Positions 21,935 through 32,950 are shown, counted from the stretch's first letter. The stretch is 64,000 bases of DNA from Diphasiastrum complanatum (GCA_029204225.1 MU832580.1:1-64000), one strand, 5' to 3'. Notes: a model not told the origin generated them from the sequence alone. Program-made: numbers and translations.

Positions 21935-22900
21935 ATGCCTTCACGACAGGCTGAAAGCAGCAGCGGCAGCTTTTGTGCAGTGAAGTGCAAAGAGGCAAAG
22001 CTCGTTGCACCGTCCCTGCCTCCAACTGCAAGAGATTGCATCTACTGGCTTTCCAATCTAGATCAGATTCCCTTGTATGTGAATGTACTATTTTTCTACC
22101 AGCCTAACAAAATAAACAGAACTGCTGATCCAGTGATAGTTTTACAGAAAGCATTAGCACAGGTTTTGTTGCATTATTACCCATTAGCTGGAAGGCTTGT
22201 GTTTAGCTCGGACGGGAAGTGTCACGTTATCAGCAGTGGTGAAGGGGCTGTTTTTGTCGAAGCAGAAGCTGATGCCACTATCTCGGACGTACTGGCACAA
22301 TTCGAGCTTGATACGAATATGGAATATGCCCAGAAGGTTATATGTTTTGAATACACAGACTCAAAAAATATAGCATTAATGAAGAAGCATGTACTAGGTG
22401 AAGGTCTTCTGAATACATGCACGAGTTTCGAGGTCATGAGTGCTTTCATCTGGCGCATCCGAACAAAAGCTCTGGGTGTAGAATCCTCTGAAACGACCAA
22501 ACTCCTGTTTGCAGTAGATGGTAGATCACGCCTCTGTCCACCTCTTCCTGAAGGTTATCATGGCAACGCGGTCATGACCGCTTGCTCTATCGCTTCGGCA
22601 AGAGAACTTACCGATCTCGGACTATCCTACGCAGTTACATGAATTGAAGAAGCCAAAGCGATGATCAACGACAAGTACATAAGTACATGAGGTCAAAAAT
22701 GGATTACTTTGAGAAAACGAGTCCTAGGCGATCTCCTACAGCAGGGCTTTCAATCGTATCCTCAGCAACACATTACATATCATCCTGGTCCAGACTACCT
22801 TTTCACAAGGCAGACTATGGGTGGGGACAACCTATATACTACTTCCCGGTTGAACCACCGACGCTTGACGTTACTCTTTCTCCTTGCACAATCCATTGAT
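21935..22900 (+). pseudogene. BAHD acyltransferase pseudogene, copy 2
   Basis: ATG at 21935 opens a 235-codon frame with the BAHD landmarks HYYPLAGRL, GEGAVFVEAEAD, a TCTSFEVMSAFIWRIRTKAL segment, LFAVDGRSR and PPLPEGYHGN. A TGA at 22640 stops it; the same frame resumes with IEEAKAM and later DYGWGQP, equivalent to the structural DFGWG motif. About 80 residues with the catalytic HxxxD are missing between EYAQKVICF and the next helix. The motifs fit the FHT/HHT-like hydroxycinnamoyl transferase group. Loss of the active-site histidine and the stop codon make it inactive. Copy 1 at 4315-4817 still has HxxxD, so the two copies decayed separately. Confidence 0.88.
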
Positions 22901-22999
22901 GAGAGCTGTACACGTAACAACATCAGCTGGACAACCCTTTTCCTTCATTGCATGTAACAGCTTGCAGGCATCAGGTGCTGAACATCAGTACCTGCAGAG

Positions 23000-23531
23000 G
23001 CTATATTTTGAGATCACTATCTATATCACTCCGGTTCAGCACAATTTTTCTGCAATGGCTGTTAGCTGTAACTGGAGTGGCATGCATCTTCAAGTTGGCG
23101 AGGCTGCTAAGAGATCTATGGTGGCGCCCATTGCAGGTTTACAGGTGCCTCCGAGCGCAAGGAGGGACCACCCTTCTTTCCAATGGTTGGAAATGAGCCT
23201 GAACTGGTCCGACTCCTGGCTGAGGCAGGCTCCAAGCCAGTAAAATCATCATCTAATGAGATAGTACCTCGCATCCTCCCTCACTATACAAAATGGTCCA
23301 AAATCTACGGTAGGTCATCTACACATTTGGGTCTGAAGTGAGATTGACTACGACCAATCCTGAGCTGATAAAGGAGATCTTGGGCAATAAACTTGGTCAT
23401 TTTCCCAATGTGACAGGTACCCCTGCTATCAGGGATCTGTTTGGAGATGGCTTGTCCATGTCCAACGGCAAAAGTGGGCGCACCAGAGACGGCGGATCCT
23501 AAATTCTGGATTCCACGTTGATAAGCTCAAG
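23000..23531 (+). pseudogene. Cytochrome P450 (CYP72 clan) exon 1, broken
   Basis: The plus strand encodes an N-terminal membrane anchor (FLQWLLAVTGVACIFKLARL) and the clan-72 linker LLRDLWWRPLQVYRCLRAQG. A frame shift near 23160 leads to PMVGNEPELVRLLAEAG, then HYTKWSKIYG. Another shift is followed by GSEVRLTTTNPELIKEILG and the RDLFGDGLSMSNG region. A further shift precedes the exon end, where ctcaag meets a gt donor at 23532. P450s of this clan are ER-anchored oxidases that hydroxylate hormones or specialised metabolites. Several shifts make this copy dead. It directly follows the BAHD pseudogene on the same strand. Confidence 0.85.
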
Positions 23532-23645
23532 GTATAATCAACAATTGTCTCACAACTCAACGTCCTATCTCCAACTGCCGTGTTCTATTTCTGATATTAA
23601 AGTTCGATAGCTATGAAAATTTCTAAGAGAGCTCTATTTATCCAG

Positions 23646-23899
23646 GGTATGGTAGGAAAGATTGCAGAGCTGGCTACAAAGATGTGCAATGATTGGGAGC
23701 GCAGGATTGTAAAAGCCAATGATCCGAATGGAATTGAGATTGAGGTTCTAAAAGAGTACCAGAATCTGACGGCTGATGTTATAGCGCATACAGCCTTTGG
23801 TATCAACTATGAAGCCGGCAAAACTGTGTTCAAGTTACAATATCACCAGGTACAGATGGCGGGGGAAGGAGGAAAATCAATCCGTTTTCCAGGACAAAG
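23646..23899 (+). pseudogene. P450 exon 2 of the broken copy
   Basis: 254 bases from an ag acceptor at 23644-23645 to a gt donor at 23900. It encodes GMVGKIAELATKMCNDWERR and LTADVIAHTAFGINYEAGKT, then a ...RFPGQ end. The length and splice sites are identical to exon 2 of the minus-strand gene at 63593-63846, and the proteins differ at about a dozen positions. The frame is open. No exons 3 or 4 follow; the remaining 1 kb to the next LTR has no P450 sequence, so the gene is 3'-truncated. Confidence 0.9.
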
Positions 23900-24918
23900 G
23901 TATTAGATTGTTGAACTGTGCAGTAATTTTTATAACTCTATATGCATACATGTTTGTCTTGCATACGAGCGGCGTGTGTTTTTTGAAAATCATGGAAGCA
24001 ATTCAAAGTCATGTGATGATGTTGATTCTAAGGATCGGGGTAGCAGTGTGTGGTTAAATGTAACTGTCACAATACATGGGTTAAAGTTGATACATGTGAT
24101 ATGACAGCCGGTGGTTAAAGTGTTACATACCTGTTTAGGAATCTTTGCATCATTACAGCTCTGATGTGTTGTGTGTCCTTGATTAAATACTCAATTGCTT
24201 GCTGCTTATTAGTGTACTTTATCAGAATATCTATGACAGCTGTTTAATCTTAATGTACTTGAGTTGCTAGTTTATCATTCGTTATCGGCCCACATCACCA
24301 TAGTAGCAACCAAATCGATGTACAAAGAAGTGTAATAGATTTGTACGAAGAAGATTGAATGTGTGTTGTATTCATTGTACTCTTTAAAAATAAACAAGAA
24401 TATTCTTGCTTCGTCCTTCAAGATTTTAAAAGGAAAAGAAGAAATATTTGAGATATGTTGTGAAAAACATTAGGGGCAATCGATCCAAAGATCATGGCGA
24501 AGCCTGAGGGATGAACCATGCCAATTGGAGTTGGAAGATGAGGTTGATCCTCGAAGAGAGTGGGCTTTGGGGAGTGTTTGAGGGAAGAGGTGTCAGATTC
24601 TATTTCACCATAACTTCAAAACTTCATCACAGGGAATGGCTATTTACAAAAACTCTATGAAATTTCAGATTTACACTGTTACTAAACATGTACATAGCAT
24701 GATTACTGTCCATAAACCTGTACAAAGCATGAGCTCATCCAGACATAGGAGTTGGCTGCTCAGTCTCCTCCCAACCATAGCTGAATAGAAACTGATAGGA
24801 GTGCATAACCCTGGGCTCACATAACCACTCTCCTAGAGCACCCCTAAACCCTGACCCTTCCTCTGATCGACGCATGGAAAACAATGGAAAGCCGACCCTT
24901 CCCACTTGATAGGAGGAA
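23900..24918. other. Intergenic stretch after the truncated P450
   Basis: The first part should be intron 2 of the truncated P450. The rest is AT-rich and has no recognisable gene. The last bases, aggaggaa at 24911-24918, are purine-rich and directly abut an LTR start, resembling a polypurine tract. Confidence 0.45.
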
Positions 24919-25319
24919 TGTTACGTCCATGTTATATATAAGGGAATCGGAATAATTCTTGACGTGAATAGCCAGTCACTCCAATTGAATGTGGTTATTA
25001 GTTATGCTATGTCATTCTGGACGTGGTTGATACAAGTAATTAATAATCATACGAGCTGCATGGGTATCCTAAGGGGAATATTCTCTCTTTGGAGAGAGAA
25101 TATTTACCATGAAAACTCGCCCATCTCCCTATTGAAAATTAAGTTTCTTGAGCTAGGTTTTCCCCTCCTCTCTTGTATTCATTCATTGTGGCTTGGGAGT
25201 AAAGGGTTAGGGTATTGACTAGCCTCTTCATGTTGGTTGGGTGGTTTATGCACCACAGGTGCCCTTTTGGTTTGCATGTGATAGGATTCTTGAAGATCTT
25301 CACTTGGCGATCGTTATAG
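24919..25319 (+). repeat. Left LTR of the gene-carrying element
   Basis: About 400 bases starting tgttacgtccatg, collinear with 32440-32800. It lacks about 90 bases that the right copy has (around 32556-32650). The right end is placed just before the primer site; the exact terminal bases are unclear (cgttata). Confidence 0.8.
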
Positions 25320-25335
25320 TGGTATCAAAACTTGG
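25320..25335 (+). promoter_or_regulatory. Primer binding site, Met-tRNA type, variant
   Basis: tggtatcaaaacttgg follows the LTR. The first eight bases match the standard tggtatcagagc site and the rest diverge. Confidence 0.7.
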
Positions 25336-25347
25336 ATCACATCAATC

Positions 25348-26984
25348 AGGAGGTGGGGCTTGAAGATCTTGGATTTGTGCAGCTTTTTTGGTGTATCTCG
25401 TTGCTTGTTCTTCCAGGTGGTGGAATTCATCTCCAAGTAGGTGGATTCTCATATCCTTGGTGTACTTTCAGCCTAAAGATCATAATTGCAATTTTTGCTC
25501 CATGAATTTTCATGGAAATTGTAGGCTTTTTTATGGTTTTAGTGAATTTTTCACCTAGAATTGTGGTTTTTTGCTTGGAATTGATCATAGGTATTGATGT
25601 AGTATGTTTTCCAATTTGTACTTGTTGTTTTACAGTCATTAATGATAGGATTTAATGATTGCATGATGTTTGAATAGTCAAAAGGATGATTAGATAGTGA
25701 TTTTGGACCAAAAATTGGAGTTTTTGGACTAGAGATGGGCTATAGAATCTATATTTGACTAAAATCAGAATTTGTAGTGCTTGCATATGATGGATTTACA
25801 GGTTTTAGGATTAGATTGCACTTATTTGAGAATTTGACCCACAAATTTTGGTCAAAATTGGTTAAATTTAGTCAAAAATCATGGTTTTATGATGTTTTTT
25901 GGACTAATTTTGTGGTAGTTCTTAAAATTCAAATCCAATATTTTGCATGCACATTTTTCAAAGGTGTAATGAAATTTTCCTAAGGCTTTTATGAAATTTG
26001 GTTAGGATTGGACACCATTAGGGGGCTCAAAACATAAAAAATTAGTTTATTTTGGAGGATTTTTAGGCAAGAATACCTATCAAATGGGGGTATGAACCTG
26101 TTGATTCTCATTACAAGCTCTAAGATATGATGGATTGCCTCTGATTTGAGCCAGCATTAGACACCATGTTTATGTTTTGCTTGTTGAAGGAGGCCAAAAG
26201 TACATTTTTTGCATGATCCGAGCTTATGATTTCTTGCTGGATCTATTTGAAGCTTCAATGCCTCTCTAATGAAGCTTAGTAGAGTGCTTGTACCCTCTGA
26301 TTGGCTACAGATTGGGATGAAGTTAAATTTTTGAAGATATCACCTACCAAAAGTGTGCCCTCCTACCTGAATTTTGGCCATTTACTGCTCGCATGTGTGA
26401 AGCCTAGGTGGTAGGGTGATGTGGCAAGTGCCTTGTAGACCCATCTCCCTATATTCTATGCTTTACAACAAACAATTTGGTGTGCTGTAGAGAAAGTTAT
26501 GGTCGTCTGAAGTTTGGCGAGTTTTGAACTAAATTTTGCAAAATTTTGGAAATGTTCAGATGCATGCATGCTTATAACTCAGTGTGATGCTTGTCTATTG
26601 ATGGAAACATATAGATTGACCTGTATGCATGCTTGGATGCATGTTACATGCGTAATCAATAGATTGATCAGCAGATTTCTTGCATGGAGCTATTTTTGGA
26701 AATTATTGATTAAAAAGCAGATTTCCTAGTGGATAGGCTATTTACGAAAAAAATTTCTTTTTTTTCGGAAAAGACAATGCATGTTAAGTCTGATGCATGG
26801 AGGATCTTTCAAAACAATCTCGATTTGTGACAGTGCCTATGAATTTGAGAAATCGATCTTCTTAATCGATTTTCACAGGGGGTCCATTTCGAGCAGGTCT
26901 TCGAAAATCCCAGTTTTTTATAAATTTTTAAAATTTTTTGGTCCAGAAAGTCGTCGTTGTTTAAATCGGTCTGATATTGATTTG
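25348..26984 (+). other. Leader of the gypsy-derived element
   Basis: Collinear with the inverted leader at 2667-4314. It has no retroviral ORF. The match ends abruptly at 26984, about 130 bases before the position where the other copy's gag would start, which marks the junction with captured sequence. An ORF from 26781 that runs through the junction to 27311 is therefore a chance fusion of leader and captured exon. Confidence 0.75.
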
Positions 26985-28335
26985 ACCTCAATGACCTTTC
27001 GTTATTATATCCAAAAGCAAATGCTCAGTCTCACACTTAGCTACCAGAGATACAAGAAAATTGAAGGTACATGGCTACCACTAGATCAAGACTTTGAACT
27101 AAATGGTCAAACAAACCGAATGGAGATAAGCATTATCTACAATGAGGAATATTTGACTATGGTTGAGGTGGAAGTGCATTGGAAGCTTAATTTTATCAGA
27201 ACAGAGCTCATGCTATTACAAACCAATCTACCAACATATTTCAGATTTATCATCAACGAAAGACTCGTAAGTACTTTATGTTTATTGCCATTTCAAAATA
27301 GAATAAAATAACTTAAAATGTCATCAACAATCACCATTGTGGGAGAACAAGAACTTCAAATAAAATTTCGTAAAAATTTGTGTATACACTCTTTCATTCA
27401 ATAAATGAAAGCCCAAGTTGGGCATCAGTACATGTATTGTGTGTTCCCAAATTCATAAAATGGAGCAGCATTTGATATATCAATGTCTATATATCTATGA
27501 ATTCTATACATGTGCAATCTATTTCTGTTCTATGCTAGCTGTATTTGTTCTAATTTCAATTTAGTATAACTACATCATCCTTTGCACCATCACCAAGAAC
27601 GGGAGGCTGAAGCCTTGCCCTAGCCAATATGCTCAACATAATTTGTTGTTTAAATCTGTACACTTGGCTTGATGTGTAATCAGGAAGTGTAAACTGCAAG
27701 ATAGAACATTCATGTATTAGTAATGGCTAAAAACATCAACGAAATAGAAAACTAATCATGATTCCAAAAATAAGAATAAACAGAATCTATTACCTTAGAA
27801 ATGTCAAGTTGAACCACTCAAAAAATAATTTTTTGCATTGTATAATGTGTACCACCCACAGCTGAATGAATCATTTTGCTGGGGTGACTGCAAAAAAATT
27901 CAGCACACAAGAAATCAATTATGAAACAGAATGAATTAGAATGAAACAAATACATTAGAATACTGATTTCCCCCAATCCACGGAATGGGGAACATATGTA
28001 GGAATATATTTACTTAAATATGAAAGGTATATATCTACATCCTTATGCGTATTGCTCGCCGAGTTCATCTTGACACAAAAACCTTTAATAGTATTATCTA
28101 AAAATCTCTTAATAGAGATCAGGTTTAATATCCAGTTCACTGCAAAATAAGATTGAAATTTGTTTAGCTGCAATTCTAAGACCTATTTCCATTGACAATG
28201 CCAATGATAAAGCATTAAACAACAAGAAGCATTTAATATATCTTACTTGGTATGATAAGGTATGAGCAGGTATTTTGTTGTTGGTGTGAATCCACTAGTC
28301 AGACACTGTGACAATGTGTCATTATTCTCATTGAT
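26985..28335. repeat. Internal duplicate of the captured gene tails
   Basis: Collinear with about 30398-31890 in the same orientation. On the plus strand it repeats the last coding part of the unrecognised gene (26985-27268, then a gtaagt donor). On the minus strand it repeats the C-terminal half of the Ulp1-type gene. Here the protease copy is damaged: the NCG active-site triplet reads SCG, 13 bases are missing in the next segment, and exon 2 is changed before HWSL. Its last exon (27556-27693) is open and keeps a normal ag acceptor that the longer copy has lost. Confidence 0.8.
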
Positions 28336-28449
28336 AATTCTCCAATTGCCATTTTTTCCATTTCATTTTCAAAGCACCAATGCCTCTCACAATAGAATTT
28401 TGTATTATTTGCATACTATTTTCCAATGACCAAGCTCTATTCAATAGAG

Positions 28450-29120
28450 TCACTTTCCTTTCTTCTTCTTACTAGTTGATTTGCCTTGATTATGATCTTT
28501 TTCATCTTTCTCCTTGCGAACCTCTTTTATTTTTGCTTTCCCTTGACCAACGTTTCTTGGTCATCACTTGGTACATCCTTGTCCCAATCACATCTCTTCA
28601 TTACTCTTCTTTCAAGATAATGCCATGTAAATCCTCATAATGAGGTAATATCTCCCTTGCCTGATACCAATTACAAGCAATTAGTACTTTTCTACATCTC
28701 CATTCATTGCAGTATGAATGAATTTCACATCTATCCTAGGTTCAACAATTTCTATCAATTGTTCCCTTACCTACTTAATGCTAATAAGGTAAGCCTCCAT
28801 TCTCTCACCTTCCTCCATTATGATTTTTTTCAGCTTGTTCCACAAGAACATTAGTAATTATGAGAGGTTTGTCTCTTAGATCATGCCTTGAATGAATCTC
28901 ATGTGCCTTTAGCCATCTATCCATCACTAATATGTTGTAGTATATGACACTTCACTAACAAACTGATCATTGGCCACACCTTTTGTACATGTCAATCAAA
29001 ATTCCTTTGATCTAGTTGTGATTGAATTCATTCTTTGCTCTATGTCACTCACGATGTTCCAAAATTCTCACTCCACAAAGAGGCTCTTCATTTGAAACTT
29101 CCAAATACTATTATTTGAAA
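28450..29120 (-). pseudogene. Copia-like gag scrap, uncertain
   Basis: The minus strand around 28700-28840 reads LWNKLKKIIMEEGERMEAYL and VREQLIEI, resembling the copia gag (UBN2) pattern in which a short helix is followed by EG....EYL and REQL. A lysine-rich tail (STSKKKKGK) follows, as it does before a zinc knuckle. Stops interrupt it and no knuckle or protease follows. It is an insertion between the two copies of the captured gene tails. The assignment rests on a short match. Confidence 0.4.
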
Positions 29121-29139
29121 TTCTCATTAGAGGAGTTCC

Positions 29140-29575
29140 AAAATAAAAAAAGACAAGATACTTTTATTTTTTTTCTTTAGTTTTGACCGTCACCAGGCCC
29201 AATCAAAATGCACAGATTTGAAATCTACGTAACATAGTTCAAATTAACTGAGAAATAAAAATGCAATATAGAAAACGTTGAACTTTGTGTCCGGACAGCA
29301 TGGACTTATCCCACTGGTTTCTTCTTCCTGCCCGACACGTGCTAATTTGTCCGACGTCAATACCTCAAGTTAAATTTACTTGACTATGCTGGTTAGTATA
29401 ATGAAATTTTCTAACTATACTTGTTACAGTTATAGGAATACAATATATACAGTTACATAAAATATGGTATACGCATTAACTGTGACTATGTTGGCATTCA
29501 CATTAGATTAAATGTGATACAAAAAATTGAAATCATATCAGAGAGGTTTTTGTCGCCCAAGCTCTGAAACTAGCA
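29140..29575. other. Possible 5' flank of the captured plus-strand gene
   Basis: An AT-rich stretch without ORFs. It includes a cacgtg G-box core near 29336. The neighbouring gene starts at 29576, so this may be its promoter, carried along during capture. Confidence 0.3.
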
Positions 29576-30850
29576 ATGGCGAAGAGACCCATATCTACAA
29601 TCGAGTCTATGATTCTTTACAATGAGAAAGATGAAGCTGATAACTGGAAGCCAACAAAATATACGAAGAATTCATGGCTATTGCTGCATCCATCATCAAA
29701 GGACAATTTTCGACAAAAGAAAAGAGCAAAAATGACATACAAATCTTATTGGAAACAAAAATTTTGGAGTTTAAGACTACCTCGGAAGGTCAATCGATAT
29801 TAGAAGTTTTAGTACAACATGTATATATGCATTTAGAAATCAAAGTACATGATATCAATCCTCATGATCATCGAAAATGTAATTATAAGTATATCAAAAC
29901 ATATGCACTCTACAACAATCATAGGGGATTTTCTTTATTGATGCTCTTCAGATTATGATTTAAATGCTTCAACATTGTTTTTTTCTTTCAGATTTATATC
30001 CATCATGCATAAGTGAATGGGAGCCAGCACAGTCACTTGCAGGAATATTGGACGTGATTCACTCTGATGTTGGAAAGCTGTAATAAAGAGGATGAAGTCC
30101 AAAGGTTTTCAAAGTGATGAGTGGCCTACTCCCGACAGTATTGTTTTTGAATCCTTGAGATGCAAGCTACTCATTGATATTCGAAATGCTATGAAGATAA
30201 GCACAGGCTCGAAAATTGTTCACCTAAGTTGGTTTATCTCATTACATATATTTGTTGATTTTTTCTCGAGTGCTAGTATTCGTAGGACACCAACTTTATT
30301 TGTTTGCAAGGATTCATTGGTTGAGACTTTGTCAGATCTCATGGATCAAGGCTGGGATAGTAAAACAAATAATGACATAGAATGCAGGATTAAAAAGTCT
30401 TCAATGATCTTTCGTTATCATATCGAAATGCAAATGCTCAGTCTCACATTTAGCTATCAGAGATACAAGAAAATTGAAGGTATATGGCTACCACTAGATC
30501 AAGACTTTGGACTAAATGGTCACACAAACCGAATGGAGATAAGCATTATCTACAATGAGCAATATTTGACTATGGTTGAGGTGGAAGAGCATTGGAAGCA
30601 TGATTTTATCACAACGGAGCTCATGCTATTACAAACCAATCTACCAACATATTTCAGATTTATCATCAGCGAAAGACTCGTAAGTACTTTATGTTTATTG
30701 CCATTTCAAAATAGACCAAAATAATTGAAAATGTCATCATTTACAATTGCACATTCACTAATATTTGTCATGTCACAGATGTGAAAAAGACTGGAGCTAA
30801 CAACGTGCAACAAAGATCTACCTACAACAATTACCATTGTGGGAGAACAA
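29576..30850 (+). pseudogene. Unrecognised captured gene, several exons
   Basis: ATG at 29576 opens a frame that shifts near 29650 into a helical stretch (EEFMAIAASIIKGQF onward) open to about 29957. After a good acceptor (tttcag near 29991) comes DLYPSCISEWEPAQSLAGIL. A long exon, open from 30092, reads FQSDEWPTPDSIVFESL and TNRMEISIIYNEQYLTMVEV and ends at a gtaagt donor near 30678. A possible last exon follows tgtcacag at about 30778. An aataaa lies at 30900. I recognise no domain. It lies tail-to-tail with the Ulp1-type gene. Its 3' exon has a second copy at 26985-27268, differing at few amino acids. It could be a host gene or a transposon-associated protein. Confidence 0.5.
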
Positions 30851-31049
30851 TAGCTTCAAATAAAGTTTAGTAAAAATCTGTGTATACACTCTTTCATTCA
30901 ATAAATGAAAGCCGAAGTTGGGCATCAGTACATGTATTTTGTGCTCCCAAATTTATAAAATGAAACAACATTTGATATATCAATGTATATTTTTCTATGA
31001 ATTCTATATTTGTGCAATCTATTTATGTTCTATGCTATCTGTATTTGTT

Positions 31050-32250
31050 CTAATCTTTAGTTAGTATAATTACATCATCCTTTGCACCATCATCAGCAAT
31101 AGGAGGCTGAAGCCTTGTCCTAGTCAGTATGCTTTGGATAATTTCTTGTCTAAATCTGTACACATGGCTTGATGTGTACTCAAGAAGTATAAATTGCAAG
31201 ATAGAACATTCATGTATTAGTAATGATTAAAAACAACAACAAAATAGAAAACTAATCATGATTCCAAAAATAAGAATAAACAGAATTTATCACCTTAGAA
31301 ATATCAACATCTTCCTGAAGGTTGAACCACTCAAAAAATAACTTTGCATTATATAATGTGTACCACCCACAGTTTGATGAATCATTTTGCTGGGGTGACT
31401 GCAAAAAAATTCAGCACACAAGAAATCAATTATGAAACAAAATGAATTAGAATGAAACAAATACATTAGAATACTGATTTCAAAATGTTGTTAAGAAAGA
31501 TAGAATTTACCTCCAAACTAACAATCTGCCAGTCCACGGAATGGGGAAAATCTGTAGGAATATATTTACTTAAATATGGAAGGTATATATCTACATCCTT
31601 ATGCGTATTGCTCGCCGAGTTCATCTTGACACAAAAACCTTTAACAATATTATCTACAGATCTCTTAATAGAGATCATGTTTAAACTCCAGTGGTCACTG
31701 CAAAATAAGATTGAAATCTCCTTAGCTGCAATTCTGAGAGCTATTTCCATTGATAATGCCAATGATAAAGCATTAAAAAACAAGAAGCATTTAAGATATC
31801 TTACTTGGTATGATAAGGGACGAGCAGGTATTTTGTTGCTGGTGTGAATCCACTAGTCAGACACTGTGACAATGTGTCATTATTCTCCTTGAAGGCCTGA
31901 AGCAAAAAGTTACTCAACACCAGCAACTCATTGGATGAATCTCTTGCAATGTCATATTGCAAGAGTGTAAGCCCAGACTCTATCACATGATCACTGATAG
32001 AAGCCCTTAGATCCAAACAATCAACAACTCTATAATTTATACTAAAGTCAAATTCCTCTAGTCTGAAACAAAAAGGAGTACCAATTCTATCTACAGCATC
32101 GGCTATGTCCTTCTCAAATTTAAGATAATCATCAAAATCTATATATGTATAAATATTTGAAGGAGCATGAGGAGGTGGATGTGTAGTATCTACAAGAATT
32201 ACAAGGATATCCAAAATCGATGTAGCTATATTTACAACATTATCTAACAT
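31050..32250 (-). pseudogene. Ulp1/SENP-type (C48) cysteine protease gene, captured
   Basis: Four exons on the minus strand fit consensus sites: 32250-31805, 31697-31511, 31398-31294 and 31193-31050. Exon 1 ends YLLVPYHT and exon 2 opens with DHWSL, the catalytic histidine region of Ulp1 proteases. The usual catalytic Asp position appears to be Asn (KMNSAS). Exon 3 starts SPQQNDSSNCGWYTLYN, the conserved Q plus nucleophile Cys (31369-31371). Phases agree across the first two introns and exon 3 is exactly 35 codons. The last acceptor reads ttgcaa instead of ttgcag, so splicing to exon 4 is probably broken. Ulp1 proteases remove SUMO or related tags; plant MULE and CACTA transposons also carry such domains. 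ATG at 32250 may not be the true start. Confidence 0.8.
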
Positions 32251-32439
32251 TCTAGGTTTTACAAATGGGAATGTTCCTTTAAGGAGCTCCCATTATTCAT
32301 TATATTCTACTTATATTGAGCTCAGTGACAATAAAAATAATGCACATCTATTAGATGCATACTCTAGCAAAGAATTTCTTCATGACAATACTACTATAGT
32401 TTCATTTCTAGAGATAGAAGTGGTTCAAGGGGAGAAGAA
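32251..32439 (+). other. 3' end of internal region with polypurine tract
   Basis: A short stretch between the protease gene and the right LTR. The run ttcaaggggagaagaa at 32424-32439 directly abuts the LTR and is a good polypurine tract. Confidence 0.7.
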
Positions 32440-32800
32440 TGTTATGTCCATGTTTTGTATAAGGGAATCGGAATAATTCCTGACGTGATAGCCGGTCACT
32501 CCAGTTGTATGTGGTTATTAGTTATGCTATGTCATTTCGAACGTGGTCGATACAAGTAATTAATAATCGTATGAGGGCCTAGACCTATAATTGGACATAG
32601 GAGCACTTGCATGGTGTTTGACTGCTATAATGCAAGAATAGGTGGTCAATTGCTTAAAATAGGTTGCATGGGGATCATACGGAGAATATTCTCTCTTTGG
32701 AGAGAGGATACTTCCCATGGAAACTCGCCCATCTCCCTATTGAAAATTCAGTCTCTTGAGCCAAGTTTTCCTCTCCTCTCTTGTATTCATTCACTGTGGC
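32440..32800 (+). repeat. Right LTR of the gene-carrying element, truncated
   Basis: Starts tgttatgtccatg and follows the left LTR to cattcactgtggc, where R2 copy 2 takes over at 32801. The last ~100 bases of the LTR are lost, so a target duplication cannot be tested. Confidence 0.8.
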
Positions 32801-32851
32801 AGATTCTGAGACATCTCTAATCTGCACCGTAGATCTTGAACTGTTATGTCT

Positions 32852-32950
32852 GTATTCGTGATCCAATGGTGGGCTACTGCTGTAGCCACCCTCGCCGCTC
32901 CAGCGGCTGGAGCGGCCACAGCCAGTAGCCCACCTTTGTATCATGAATAC
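32852..32950. repeat. Nested palindrome (potential hairpin), R2 copy 2
   Basis: Outer arms are 32852-32877 and 32925-32950. The inner perfect 11-base stem is at 32894-32904 and 32906-32916. Compared with copy 1, pairing extends inward (ctgctgt against acagccag with one bulge), so changes between copies keep or improve the fold. Confidence 0.8.

Larger units (their letters stand above)
24919..32800 (+). mobile_element. Gypsy-derived LTR element carrying captured genes
   Basis: LTR-like sequences at 24919-25319 and 32440-32800 (right copy truncated) bound an internal region with a Met-type primer site at 25320 and a polypurine tract at 32424-32439. The leader 25348-26984 matches the gypsy leader at 2667-4314, where gag follows; here homology ends at 26984 and non-retroviral sequence begins. 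No gag, RT or integrase of the parent family is present. The body contains an unrecognised plus-strand gene, a minus-strand Ulp1-type protease gene, a second partial copy of their tails, and a scrap of copia-like gag. It would need another element's enzymes to move. Confidence 0.75.

Noticed and set aside
26781-27311. 176-codon ORF as a real gene
   Set aside because: Its first half is gypsy leader and its second half a captured exon; the ATG lies in leader, and the inverted leader copy is not open through the same end.
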